A stretch of DNA of 64,000 nt from Planctomycetota bacterium (GTDB lineage Bacteria; Planctomycetota; UBA1135; GCA-002686595), in assembly GCA_029259635.1 (NCBI GenBank), contig JAJDEU010000028.1, positions 80,973-144,972 on the forward strand, written 5' to 3'. The notes beneath the pieces are model-generated. The model made no database searches and had not been told where the DNA came from. It saw nothing but the letters and a program-made list of their open reading frames with translations. Of the stretch, positions 25,898-39,232 are shown one piece after another. The position numbers and the translations under genes were made by a program. The stretch's first letter is position 1. Each line of letters begins with the position of its first letter.

Positions 25898-26626
25898 CTA
25901 GCTGTTTCTGCGAGAGGGGCCCCGACGTCGAACCGGAGCAGTAGGCGCACGCATTCCGCGCAACGACTCTGCCGGGCGGCGGAAATCAATCATTCCCCCG
26001 CGATCGACGTCACCTTTGTAGATCCAGACCTTCACACCGATGATGCCGTAGGTCGTCCGTGCTTCGGCTGTGCCGTAGTCGACGTAGGACTGCAGAGTGG
26101 AGAGCGGAACTCGCCCCTCGCGCTCCTTCGCGGTACGCGCCATGTCAGCGCCACCGAGACGACCGTTGATCTCGGCCTTGATTCCGAGAGCGCCCGCCTG
26201 AATGGTCGTTTGAATCGCTTTCTTGATCGCGCGACGGAAAGCCATGCGCTTTTCAAGAGCTTCTGCAATCAACTCCGCGACGAGCTTGGACTCGAGCTCC
26301 GGACGCTTAATCTCGCACACCGTGAGGTGGCACACCATCTCCGTGATCTTCTGGAGGCTGGCCTTGAGTTGATCGACGCGAACGCCCTTACGACCCACCA
26401 GGATACCGGGGCGCGCCGTGTGAATGATCACATTGACGGCCTCGCCGGTGCGCTCAATCTCAATACGAGAGATGCCCGCAGCCTTGTACTCCTTGAAGAT
26501 GTGCGTCCGAATCCGCTCGTCCTGAATCAGGAACTTGGCGAAGTTCTTCTTGTTCGCGTACCAGCGCGAACGCCAGGGCTCGATGACCCCGAGTCGGTAG
26601 CCCGACGGATGTACTTTATGGCCCAT
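25898..26626 (-). CDS. rpsC: 30S ribosomal protein S3
   Basis: 242 aa, starting MGHKVHPSGYRLGVIEPWRSRWYA. It has a KH domain (HTARPGILVGRKGVRVDQL) and the C-terminal S3 domain with INGRLGGADMAR. The Arg/Ser tail (RRRGPSRRNS) is extra. It forms the mRNA entry helicase site with S4 and S5. It abuts rplV directly. Confidence 0.97.
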   Translation of the reverse strand: MGHKVHPSGYRLGVIEPWRSRWYANKKNFAKFLIQDERIRTHIFKEYKAAGISRIEIERTGEAVNVIIHTARPGILVGRKGVRVDQLKASLQKITEMVCHLTVCEIKRPELESKLVAELIAEALEKRMAFRRAIKKAIQTTIQAGALGIKAEINGRLGGADMARTAKEREGRVPLSTLQSYVDYGTAEARTTYGIIGVKVWIYKGDVDRGGMIDFRRPAESLRGMRAPTAPVRRRGPSRRNS

Positions 26627-27076
26627 TTAGTTCTCGTCCTCTGAGCTGTTTTCTGAAGCGCTGTTTTCCGGGGCGTTACGACTGGGAGCGTTGCGATCGT
26701 CTAAGGCACCCGCTTCGCGGACGACAATGGTCAAGTGACTCGTGCGTTTGCGGAACGGCATCGCGCGGCCCTGAGGACCCGGACGGTAACGCATACGGTT
26801 GTTAAGCAGCGGGCCATCGTCGGCCCGGCTGTCGGCGATGACGAGCTGATTGACGTCCACCGTTTCGTCCTGACTCGCGTTCGCGATCGCGGACATAAGC
26901 ACCTTCTTGTAGAAGACCGCCGCGCGCTTCGGAGAGTATTCAAGCTGCTCGAGCGCGTTGTTCACGGGCATACCGCGGATGAGATCCGCAATGAGCCGAG
27001 CTTTTCGCGCCGTGAGGCGAGCGTAACGATGCCGCGCGGTAAACGCGGGCTTGGAAGATTGAGTTAAAGTGGCCAT
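26627..27076 (-). CDS. rplV: 50S ribosomal protein L22 with C-terminal extension
   Basis: 149 aa against the usual 110-120. The fold and the beta-hairpin ([34 protein letters not shown]) that lines the exit tunnel are intact. The last 30 residues are an acidic Asn/Ser/Glu repeat tail ([22 protein letters not shown]). The tunnel loop is where macrolide-resistance changes occur, and it shows no obvious deletion. Confidence 0.95.
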   Translation of the reverse strand: [149 protein letters not shown]

Positions 27077-27079
27077 GGC

Positions 27080-27352
27080 CTACCTCTTCTTCCCCTCTTT
27101 TTTGTTGGTGTGCCCACGGAATTGGCGCGTCGGAGAAAACTCTCCGAGCTTGTGCCCCACCATGTCTTCGCTGATGTAGACCTTCAGGTGTTGCTTGCCG
27201 TTGTGGACCATGAACGTGTGCCCAATGAAATCCGGCGGGATCGTGCAGGCGCGCGACCACGTCTTGATGGGATCGCGAGACGCGCCCATCGCACGGACCT
27301 TTGCGAGCAATTTCGGCTCGACAAAGGGGCCCTTCTTCAAACTGCGACCCAT
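27080..27352 (-). CDS. rpsS: 30S ribosomal protein S19
   Basis: 90 aa, starting [16 protein letters not shown]. It has the motif [44 protein letters not shown]. It sits in the 30S head and contacts S13. Two bases separate it from rplB. Confidence 0.97.
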   Translation of the reverse strand: MGRSLKKGPFVEPKLLAKVRAMGASRDPIKTWSRACTIPPDFIGHTFMVHNGKQHLKVYISEDMVGHKLGEFSPTRQFRGHTNKKEGKKR

Positions 27353-27354
27353 AT

Positions 27355-28191
27355 CTAGCGCCCTCTCTTCTTCCTGCGACGCAGGATGAACTTGTTCGTC
27401 GGATTGCTCTTGCGACGCGTGCGGCCGCCCTTGGCGAGTACTGCCGTCGGAGAACAGGGATGACGGCCACCCGCGGTTCGCCCTTCACCACCACCCATCG
27501 GGTGATCGACCGGGTTCATCGCGGTTCCACGGACTTCCGGGCGACGTCCGAGGTGACGCTTCCGACCGGCCTTGCCCAGTTTGACGTTCTGATGATCGGT
27601 ATTGCCCATGCGACCAATCGTCGCGCGGCAACCGACGTGAACCTTGCGCAGCTCCCCGGAGGGCAGGCGGACAATCGCGTGACTGCCCTCGCGCGCGGTG
27701 AGCTGAGCGGCACTTCCCGCGGATCGGCACAACTGCCCTCCGCGACCGGCCATCAACTCGATGTTGTGGATTTGCAGACCGAGCGGGATGTCGGCCAAGA
27801 GCATCGCGTTGCCCGTTGTCGGCTCTGCTTCCGCGCCCGACATCACCGTCTGGCCGACGGTCATGCCCAGCGGCGCGAGAATGTAGGTCTTGACCCCATC
27901 CGCGTAGAACAGAAGCGCGATATTCGCCGATCGGTTGGGATCGTATTCGATCGCCTTCACGACGGCCGGGACTCCGTCCTTACGGCGCTTGAAGTCGATG
28001 AGTCGGTAGCGACGCTTGTGTCCGCCGCCGCGACGACGAGAAGTGATTCGCCCGGTGTTGTTGCGTCCACCCGTTTTCTTCAACGGGCGAAGCAGCGCCT
28101 TCTCGGGCTTCTTTTTCGTGAGCTCGGAGTAGTCGAGCACGCTTCCGTGACGACGACCCGGAGATGTGGGCTTGTATGTTTTTACCGGCAT
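27355..28191 (-). CDS. rplB: 50S ribosomal protein L2
   Basis: 278 aa, starting [16 protein letters not shown]. The conserved [20 protein letters not shown] near the C-terminus holds the His needed for peptidyl transfer and subunit association. The length is standard. Confidence 0.98.
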   Translation of the reverse strand: MPVKTYKPTSPGRRHGSVLDYSELTKKKPEKALLRPLKKTGGRNNTGRITSRRRGGGHKRRYRLIDFKRRKDGVPAVVKAIEYDPNRSANIALLFYADGVKTYILAPLGMTVGQTVMSGAEAEPTTGNAMLLADIPLGLQIHNIELMAGRGGQLCRSAGSAAQLTAREGSHAIVRLPSGELRKVHVGCRATIGRMGNTDHQNVKLGKAGRKRHLGRRPEVRGTAMNPVDHPMGGGEGRTAGGRHPCSPTAVLAKGGRTRRKSNPTNKFILRRRKKRGR

Positions 28192-28216
28192 GGCTGATTT
28201 CCAATCATCGAGTCCC

Positions 28217-28507
28217 CTAGAGGACTTCGATCGTGCTTCCCTCGGCTAGGGTGACCATGGCTTTCTTCCACTGACGAGTCTGGCCAATGCCATAACCCCT
28301 TCGACGCCACTTGCGCGGAGCGCGAAGCGTGTTGACATTCGTCACACGCACATCGAACAGGGCCTGAACCGCCTGGCGGATCTCGATCTTGTTCGCGTCG
28401 ACGGGAACGCGGAAGTGGTAGGCATTACGCGCTCCCATATCCCCGCTCGCCTTTTCAGTAATCACCGGCTTCTGAATGACCCGGTAGTAACGATCGAGTG
28501 AGCTCAC
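28217..28507 (-). CDS. rplW: 50S ribosomal protein L23
   Basis: 96 aa. [16 protein letters not shown] is the conserved start, and [30 protein letters not shown] is the loop and C-terminus. It is the docking site for SRP and trigger factor at the exit. It overlaps rplD by four bases. Confidence 0.96.
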   Translation of the reverse strand: MSSLDRYYRVIQKPVITEKASGDMGARNAYHFRVPVDANKIEIRQAVQALFDVRVTNVNTLRAPRKWRRRGYGIGQTRQWKKAMVTLAEGSTIEVL

Positions 28508-29169
28508 GCTTCTCCTCCAGCTTCCTGAGCCGCAGCACGGCTGCCATCAGAGACAGCGCTAAACTTCGCGGCGAGTTGATCCATCGCGGCGTTCTCCGCG
28601 ATCAAGGTTCCGCCGGCGATAACTTCGTAAGCGCAGATCTCCGAAGCGAGTCGCACTTGGACGCCGGGGAAGTTCCGGAAGGACTTCCACACGTTCTCGT
28701 TGCGGTCAGCGAGAATCACGAGCGCGTATCGCGGAGAGCCGAGGTCGGCCAGAATCTTGCGTGCGGCCTTCGCCGAAGGCGCCGTGATGTGGTCGAGGTC
28801 GGCAACGACCAGCTCGTTATCGTTCAATTTGCCGGCGAGGGCGGAACGCAGGGCGACCCTGCGCGCCTTCTTCGGCATGTAGAAGCTGTAGCTTCGCGGA
28901 CGCGGCCCGAAGACCGTTCCACCACCACGCCAGATCGGCGACTTCACATCGCCCGCGCGTGCGCGACCGGTGTGCTTCTGGCGATAGGGCTTCTTGTTCG
29001 TTCCCTTGACCTCGGAGCGGCCCTTGGTCTTGACCGTACCCTGGCGTTGGTTCGCCTGGTACATGATCACAGCTTCCTTAAGCGTGCGATACAGGACCTT
29101 GCCCCCGAAGGGCTTCTCGTCCAGATCAACCGTTCCGACGCTGCCGGACTTGTAGCTCTTTACTTGCAT
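28504..29169 (-). CDS. rplD: 50S ribosomal protein L4
   Basis: 221 aa. The tunnel loop carries [39 protein letters not shown]. The globular domain binds domain I of 23S rRNA. In gammaproteobacteria L4 represses the S10 operon; no matching leader evidence is claimed here. It is two bases after rplC. Confidence 0.97.
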   Translation of the reverse strand: MQVKSYKSGSVGTVDLDEKPFGGKVLYRTLKEAVIMYQANQRQGTVKTKGRSEVKGTNKKPYRQKHTGRARAGDVKSPIWRGGGTVFGPRPRSYSFYMPKKARRVALRSALAGKLNDNELVVADLDHITAPSAKAARKILADLGSPRYALVILADRNENVWKSFRNFPGVQVRLASEICAYEVIAGGTLIAENAAMDQLAAKFSAVSDGSRAAAQEAGGEA

Positions 29170-29171
29170 CG

Positions 29172-29810
29172 TCAGCCCTTCTTAACCCCGGTCTTGGCGG
29201 TCTGAACCTGAACCAAGCTGCCAATGGAACCAGGGATCGAGCCCTTGACCAAAATCAGGTTGCGAGCTTCGTCGATCCGAATGATTTCGAGGTTCTTGAT
29301 CGTTTTGCGCGAGTTGCCGTAGTGGCCCGAGCTCTTCATGCCCTTGAACACTCGGCCGGGATAGGCCGACTGGCCGATCGAGCCCGGCGCGCGCTTGTTC
29401 TTGGAACCGTGCGTCATCGGTCCGCGGTGGAAGCCGTGCCGCTTGATCGTTCCGGCGAAACCTCGCCCTTTGATCGTCCCGATCACGTCGACCAGCTGAC
29501 CGACCTCGAAGACCGTCGCGGTGATCTGGTCACCGACTTCGTGCTCGGAAGGCTTGTCGAGGCGCTCCTCGCGCAGAAAGCGCTTCGGAGCCGTGCCCAC
29601 CTTCTCGAAGTGACCGAGTTGCGGCTTGCGAGTGTTCTTGACCGGTGCGTCTTCGAACCCGAGCTGGACAGCGTTGTAGCCGTCCCGCTCTTCGGTACGA
29701 ACCTGGCACACAGTGCAGGGACCGGCAGAAATGACCGTGGCACCGAGAGCTTTGCCCTCTTCGGTGAACACTTGGGTCATACCCGATTTTTTTCCCAGGA
29801 TCAGCGTCAT
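29172..29810 (-). CDS. rplC: 50S ribosomal protein L3
   Basis: 212 aa, starting MTLILGKKSGMTQVFTEEGKALGATVI. The central loop GFAGTIKRHGFHRGPMTHGSKNKRAPGSIG reaches the peptidyl-transferase centre and includes the methylated-Gln region. It is separated from rpsJ by 329 bp, an unusual break in the S10 cluster. Confidence 0.97.
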   Translation of the reverse strand: MTLILGKKSGMTQVFTEEGKALGATVISAGPCTVCQVRTEERDGYNAVQLGFEDAPVKNTRKPQLGHFEKVGTAPKRFLREERLDKPSEHEVGDQITATVFEVGQLVDVIGTIKGRGFAGTIKRHGFHRGPMTHGSKNKRAPGSIGQSAYPGRVFKGMKSSGHYGNSRKTIKNLEIIRIDEARNLILVKGSIPGSIGSLVQVQTAKTGVKKG

Positions 29811-30139
29811 GATTCCTCGAAACGAATGAGTGCCGGTTCGACCCCCTCCCCAGCAAGCTGAGGAGTACGCGTGGCCACGCGGCTAACAGATGGTGTGGTG
29901 AAAAAGAGTTTCCGACTCACCGAAGCGAAAGACCGCGATGATCTTGCGCGAGAAACGGCGAGCAGAAGAGAGTTCAGATGAAGAAACCCACAGCGCTGCC
30001 GCAGGACTTCCTCGGTGGAAAAGTGCTTCGTTGAGACATGGCCCCGTGTCCATGTCGCGCGGATTCTAAGTCGGTGGAATTCAATGACCGCGCCGAGCGC
30101 CACTCTTTCGAGCGGGCGTGGCGAGCGGCCCATCAAGCC
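29811..30139. other. 329-bp spacer between rpsJ and rplC
   Basis: rpsJ and rplC are normally adjacent. A 109-codon minus-strand frame (29807-30136) fills the space and ends in an ATGA overlap with rplC, but its sequence resembles no family and it has no clear ribosome site. A TAGAAT box on the minus strand (about 30061-30066) lacks a good -35. It may hold a second promoter or leader for rplC onwards. Confidence 0.35.
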
Positions 30140-30445
30140 CTAGGCTTTGATTCGAATATCCACTCCTGCGGGCATGTTGAGGCTACTGAGCGAGTCCACC
30201 GTCTGAGCGGTGGGCTCCGAGATGTAAATCAGCCGCTTGTGAGTTCGAATCTCGAACTGCTCGCGCGACTTTTTGTCCTTGAAGGGTGAACGCAGAACGG
30301 TGTAGCGCTCGATCCTAGTCGGAAGCGGAATCGGCCCCGCAACGCGCGCACCCGTCCGCTTAGCCGTCTCGACGATGTCGACGGCCGATTGGTCGAGGGC
30401 TTCGTTGTCGTAAGCCTCCATCCGGATCTGGATCTTGTCCTTCAT
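30140..30445 (-). CDS. rpsJ: 30S ribosomal protein S10 / NusE
   Basis: 101 aa from the ATG at 30445 ([20 protein letters not shown]). It has [37 protein letters not shown], the S10 signature. It also pairs with NusB and NusG in antitermination and transcription coupling. It heads the S10 cluster with a promoter about 280 nt upstream, but is detached from rplC. Confidence 0.97.
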   Translation of the reverse strand: MKDKIQIRMEAYDNEALDQSAVDIVETAKRTGARVAGPIPLPTRIERYTVLRSPFKDKKSREQFEIRTHKRLIYISEPTAQTVDSLSSLNMPAGVDIRIKA

Positions 30446-30725
30446 TATTTCTACGTGCGATTTTCTGTTCGCGCGGCGGTGTACCCCGACCGCGATGAAC
30501 CCTGTGCTGCGATGAATCCTGTGCTGCGTTGTGTCGAACCTGAGTGCCAGCGCGCGCCCACGAGGCATCCTTCCTCGATCTTGAGAGCCGCTAACCATTC
30601 CCCACCACAGGTTTAAGCAGCGCCAAACCTGAGCGATTCGAGCCCCTCGACGCGCCCTATTTAAGGGCGTTTTGAGGTGGCCTGATCCGCGTCGGCGGAT
30701 GGCTCCTGACCCGAATGGGGCGAAG
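30446..30725 (-). promoter_or_regulatory. Long rpsJ leader with a 17-bp tandem repeat
   Basis: From the promoter at 30726-30755 to the rpsJ ATG is about 280 nt without a gene. It contains GATGAACCCTGTGCTGC (30494-30510) and an adjacent copy with one change (30511-30527). It may hold regulatory RNA structure for the S10 cluster; none was identified by homology. Confidence 0.4.
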
Positions 30726-30755
30726 AACATAGCCAGTGCAGGGGTCAAGGGTCAA
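30726..30755 (-). promoter_or_regulatory. Candidate sigma-70-type promoter for rpsJ
   Basis: On the minus strand: TTGACC (complement of 30750-30755), 18-bp spacer, TATGTT (complement of 30726-30731). It lies between the EF-G stop (30817) and rpsJ, and would make the S10 cluster independent of EF-G. Confidence 0.55.
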
Positions 30756-30816
30756 CAAGGTGGGCTCATCTTTGGGAGGTAAATTTTCTAGGGGTGGCAG
30801 AAAGCCCGAGCTCCTC

Positions 30817-32943
30817 TCAAACCCAGACGAGTCCGCGGCTCTCCATTTCGGCCTCGGGTACGGCCCGAAAGCCGTCCGGAAGCAGGCCGAAACTGGCTCT
30901 ACCCTGGGACAGCGACCGCAGAACCGTCGAATAGCCGAACATGCTCGCCAGGGGCACCCGGCCGACAACCGTTCGCATATTTCCGTCGGAGAGCACCTCT
31001 CGGATGTCGGCACGCTTGCTGTTCAGCTCCGCGAGGATGCCGCCCATGAACTCGGCCGGTGCGGAGATATCAAAGGCCATCACCGGCTCGAGTAGCTCGA
31101 TGGTCGCCTGCTCGGCCGCGAGCCGAAGAGCACCGGCGGCCGCCTGGGCATAGCCCAGCTCGGTATCGCTGCTCCGGGCCTTCCCCGAACCGAGAATCCG
31201 AATGCGAGCGCGCACGAGCGGAAACCCGAAGCGCGGCCCGGAGGATGCCGCGTCCAGCAGGGCTTCCTCGATCGCCGGTCGGAACGCCTCGGGAAGCTGG
31301 CATTCCGGGCTCCATTCCACGGTGGAGCTCTGCCCCTCCTCAGCCCCACTGAGCTCGAGCCGGATCCGCCCCGTATACGGCGCCCCGCCCAGCTTGCGTT
31401 CTACCTCCAGCTCTCCCGTTCCCGGCGCTGACACCGCCTCGCGGTAGGCCACGCGCGGCTGACCGACTCGGATCGGGATACGGAAGTCGCGCTCGATGCG
31501 GTGCTGGATGATTTCGAGGTGGAGCTCTCCCATCCCGGAGATTAACCACTGCCCCGTCTCCGACTCTTCGCGCACGGAGAAGGACGGATCTTCTAGAGCC
31601 AACCGATCCAGGGCGACGCGTAAGTCGTCCCGGTCGGCCCCGGTCAGCGGCTCGACGACTTGCGCCAAGACTGCGTCTGGAAACTCCAAGCGCTCCAGCA
31701 GCAGCTCGGTTCCCTTCTCGCAGAGCGTATCGCCGGTCGCGATCCCCCCCACCCCCGAGATGGCGACCACGTCGCCGGAAGTGGCGAATTCGAGCGGCTT
31801 TCGCTCATCCGCGTGCATTCTCAAGACACGGGCAACGCGACCCGTCTTCTGAGTTCGCGGGTTGTAGAGGTCTTGGCCCGGCCGAATAGTCCCACCGTAG
31901 ATGCGGACGAAGACCAGGTCCTCGTTGCGGTCCGCTTGGAGCTTGAACACCAAGGCGACGACCGGAGCATCGGCAGCGCGCGAAACCGGCAGGAGCTCGG
32001 GCGACTCGCTCGAGTTCGGGGAGTCGACGCGGCGCGCGAGGAGCGGCGGCGCATCTTCTGGTGCTGGCAGGTAGAGGCGCACGGCATCCATCAGCAGCTG
32101 AATCCCCACGTTTCGCAGGGCGGCCCCACACAGGACCGGAACCAGTGTCCCCGCGAGAACACGGTCCCGCAGCGCCCTTCGCAAGCTCGTCACGCTGGGC
32201 TCGCCGTCTTCTCCGACAATCCCAAGGAGCTCTTCATCCTCTTCCGCCAGTGTCTCGACGAGCTCGGCGCGCAGGACGGCGACCTCATCGGCGACGTCGG
32301 CGGGAATCGGGATTTCACGGGGCGAGCTGCCGCGGTCTTCGGCGCGAAACTCGTAGGCGCGATGCTCGATCAGATCGACAACCGCTCGGAATTCGCGCTC
32401 TTCACCGAGAGGGTATTGAATGGCGAGCGCGGGCTCCTCCAGCTGGCTCTTCAGCTCGTCAATACACCGTAGATAATCCGAGCCCGCGCGATCGTGCTGG
32501 TTCACGAACACCAGGTAAGGCACCGAGTGACGTTTGATCTGGCGCCAGACGGTCTCCGATTGCGCCTGCAATCCCGCGGTCCCATCCAGCACGAGAATCG
32601 CGCCGTCCAGAACGCGCATGCAGCGCTCGACCTCAATCGTGAAATCGACGTGTCCGGGCGTATCGATCAGATTGATCGAGACATCCTTCCACGGAACCGT
32701 CGTCGCTGCGGCGGAGATCGTGATTCCGCGTGTCCGCTCCTCCTCCATCCAGTCCATCACCGCCGTCCCCTCGTGGACTTCGCCCATGCGGCGCTCCACG
32801 CCCGAGTAGAAGAGGATCCGCTCGGAGATCGTGGTCTTTCCCGCATCGATGTGGGCGACGATTCCGAGGTTTCGAATTCCGGGGTTTCGAACTCCGGGAT
32901 TTCGATCGGAGTTTCGACGAGAGGAGTGGGCTGAGCTGGACAC
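30817..32943 (-). CDS. fusA: Elongation factor G family GTPase with altered G4 motif
   Basis: 708 aa in the full EF-G domain order: GTPase with AHIDAGKTT (G1), RGITI (G2), DTPGH (G3); domain II; then III-V (GMGELHLEIIQHRI, PLASMFGYSTVLRSLSQGRA). The G4 motif is NQHD instead of NKxD, so the base-contacting Lys is Gln. The N-terminus carries RNPGV-RNPGI-RNLGI, a three-fold 15-bp DNA repeat of the first strand. It occupies the normal str-operon place (rpsL-rpsG-fusA), but a plus-strand gene and a palindromic terminator lie between it and rpsG. It could be the main translocase or a specialised EF-G paralog. Confidence 0.85.
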   Translation of the reverse strand: MSSSAHSSRRNSDRNPGVRNPGIRNLGIVAHIDAGKTTISERILFYSGVERRMGEVHEGTAVMDWMEEERTRGITISAAATTVPWKDVSINLIDTPGHVDFTIEVERCMRVLDGAILVLDGTAGLQAQSETVWRQIKRHSVPYLVFVNQHDRAGSDYLRCIDELKSQLEEPALAIQYPLGEEREFRAVVDLIEHRAYEFRAEDRGSSPREIPIPADVADEVAVLRAELVETLAEEDEELLGIVGEDGEPSVTSLRRALRDRVLAGTLVPVLCGAALRNVGIQLLMDAVRLYLPAPEDAPPLLARRVDSPNSSESPELLPVSRAADAPVVALVFKLQADRNEDLVFVRIYGGTIRPGQDLYNPRTQKTGRVARVLRMHADERKPLEFATSGDVVAISGVGGIATGDTLCEKGTELLLERLEFPDAVLAQVVEPLTGADRDDLRVALDRLALEDPSFSVREESETGQWLISGMGELHLEIIQHRIERDFRIPIRVGQPRVAYREAVSAPGTGELEVERKLGGAPYTGRIRLELSGAEEGQSSTVEWSPECQLPEAFRPAIEEALLDAASSGPRFGFPLVRARIRILGSGKARSSDTELGYAQAAAGALRLAAEQATIELLEPVMAFDISAPAEFMGGILAELNSKRADIREVLSDGNMRTVVGRVPLASMFGYSTVLRSLSQGRASFGLLPDGFRAVPEAEMESRGLVWV

Positions 32944-33081
32944 GACACCCCATGATAGCGAGCCGGGCCCGGGGAAACTTCCGTGACCATCGGAGTAGAG
33001 GGCGAGCGACCGCTAGCTTTCCAACGCATCCTCGAACAGACTCGGGTCTTCCGACTCGGAGGCGCGAGGCCGGAACGCTCC

Positions 33082-33543
33082 ATGAGCATCGAATTTCAAA
33101 TCTTGAGAGACCCGCGCGAGTCGACGAAGAAGTGCTCTCTCACCCCACTGCGCAATCACCCTCAGGTGAACTTCACGCGCTATCGGCCGGACCTGGAGCT
33201 CTCCGCACCGAACCACATCTTCCTCACCCCCGAGGGCGAGGAGCTCTCGGCAGCAGACGCCGGCCGCAAGGTGCTCCTCATCGACTGTTCCTGGCGCCGA
33301 GTCCCCAGCCTACTCTCCACCGTCCGCGGGCCGCTCCTGCCCAGGCGATTGCCCGTCTTCCACACGGCGTATCCCCGCAAGAGTTCGACCTTCGAAGATC
33401 CCGAGACGGGCCTCGCTTCCGTCGAAGCGCTCTATGCCGTCACGGTGCTCCTGGGAGAACCGGACCCCACACTGCTCGAAGGGTATCGATGGCGCGAGCG
33501 CTTCCTCGAGCTCAACCCGTCGCTCCAAGGGACTCCTCAATAG
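33082..33543 (+). CDS. Tsr3/DUF367-like rRNA aminocarboxypropyltransferase-family protein
   Basis: 153 aa from the ATG at 33082 (MSIEFQILRDPRESTKKCSL). It follows the Tsr3 layout: an N-terminal DPxxxTKKCS metal-binding-like segment, HIFLTPEGEELSAAD, the knot motif LLIDCSWRRVP, then RRLPVFHTAYPRKSS, ASVEALYAVTVLLGE and GYRWRERFLELNP. Yeast and archaeal Tsr3 transfer the aminocarboxypropyl group of SAM to a hypermodified pseudouridine in small-subunit rRNA. A bacterial role in rRNA modification is inference, but its place between rpsG and fusA fits. It is the only plus-strand gene from 15.6 to 53 kb. The frame also opens upstream to 32983, without resemblance. Confidence 0.75.
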   Translation: MSIEFQILRDPRESTKKCSLTPLRNHPQVNFTRYRPDLELSAPNHIFLTPEGEELSAADAGRKVLLIDCSWRRVPSLLSTVRGPLLPRRLPVFHTAYPRKSSTFEDPETGLASVEALYAVTVLLGEPDPTLLEGYRWRERFLELNPSLQGTPQ

Positions 33544-33555
33544 TCCGAAGTCCCT

Positions 33556-33630
33556 GCGGCTCAGACGAGCACACACGAAAAAAGCGGCGCACGATGCGCC
33601 GCTTTTTTCGTGTGTGCTCGTCTGAGCCGC
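33556..33630. terminator. 75-bp perfect palindrome, bidirectional terminator between the Tsr3-like gene and rpsG
   Basis: 36-nt arms (33556-33591 and 33595-33630) match exactly around a CGA loop. Each arm holds an internal six-base A- or T-run flanking GCGGCGCA/TGCGCCGC, giving a stem followed by T in both directions. It lies 12 bp after one stop and 7 bp before the rpsG stop. Confidence 0.85.
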
Positions 33631-33637
33631 GGAGCGC

Positions 33638-34117
33638 TTAGCGCGCGTAGTGCGCGTAAGCCCGGTTGGCTTCCGCCATCTTGTGGATGTTCTCTTTCCA
33701 AGTCACCGAAGCGCCGGTGCCGTTATAGGCGTCGACAAATTCTTCGGCGAGGCGCTGCTTCATCGGCTTGCCCTTTTTCTTGCGAGCGTTGTCCACGAGC
33801 CAGCGCACGGCCAAGCTCTGCTGGCGATTGCGCTTCACTTCACGCGGGACCTGATAGTTCGCGCCACCGACTCGCTTGCTTCGCACCTCTACCGAAGGAC
33901 GAATGTTGTCGATCGCTTTGACGAAGATCTCTTCCTGGCCTTCTTCCAGCTCCGGAAGCTTCTTCGCCGCGAGGTCGAGGGCATCGTAGAAGATCAACTG
34001 GGCGGTGCTCTTTTTGCCACTCAGCATGATCTTGTTGATGATCTTGCTGGCGAGCATGGATCCAAACTTCGGGTCCGGAAGGGCCAGAGCTTGGGTGGAT
34101 TTAAAGTTACGGGGCAT
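33638..34117 (-). CDS. rpsG: 30S ribosomal protein S7
   Basis: 159 aa, starting MPRNFKSTQALALPDPKFGS. It has IDNIRPSVEVRSKRVGGANYQVP and the C-terminal NRAYAHYAR. It organises the 30S head and exit site. It is 144 bp from rpsL, with a tandem repeat in the gap. Confidence 0.97.
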   Translation of the reverse strand: MPRNFKSTQALALPDPKFGSMLASKIINKIMLSGKKSTAQLIFYDALDLAAKKLPELEEGQEEIFVKAIDNIRPSVEVRSKRVGGANYQVPREVKRNRQQSLAVRWLVDNARKKKGKPMKQRLAEEFVDAYNGTGASVTWKENIHKMAEANRAYAHYAR

Positions 34118-34191
34118 ACTCGAAGACCTTGACTGACTTACTTACAGGAACCGACGGACGACTGGGTTTCTAGTGGTGTTACGGGATGGCG

Positions 34192-34247
34192 ACTAAGCGA
34201 GCAATACTGAGCGAGCAATGCTGAGCGAGAGAGGCTGAGCGAGAGAG
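34192..34247. repeat. 14-bp tandem repeat (4 units) between rpsL and rpsG
   Basis: Units ACTAAGCGAGCAAT, ACTGAGCGAGCAAT, GCTGAGCGAGAGAG and GCTGAGCGAGAGAG are consecutive at 34192, 34206, 34220 and 34234. The repeat ends 14 bp before the rpsL stop codon and lies in the rpsL-rpsG spacer. Confidence 0.8.
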
Positions 34248-34261
34248 ACTCGTTCCGTTCC

Positions 34262-34636
<375 letters not shown>

Positions 34637-34670
34637 CAGTGATTGTGATTTTCTGAGATTTGGGCGCGGT

Positions 34671-34698
34671 ATTCTAGATGCTCGCGCCCGCTAGTCAA
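34671..34698 (-). promoter_or_regulatory. Candidate sigma-70-type promoter for rpsL-rpsG
   Basis: On the minus strand: TTGACT (complement of 34693-34698), 16-bp spacer, TAGAAT (complement of 34671-34676). It sits in the 84-bp gap between the rpoC stop and rpsL and places the start about 30 nt before the ATG. Confidence 0.65.
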
Positions 34699-34720
34699 GA
34701 TCGGGGGGGGAACTGGAGCC

Positions 34721-39226
<4,506 letters not shown>

Positions 39227-39232
39227 AGCCCC

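Noticed and set aside
29807..30136. 109-codon frame filling the rpsJ-rplC gap
   Set aside because: The ATGA junction with rplC is suggestive, but the residues are Arg/Ser-rich and low in structure, and there is no clear ribosome site or known family.
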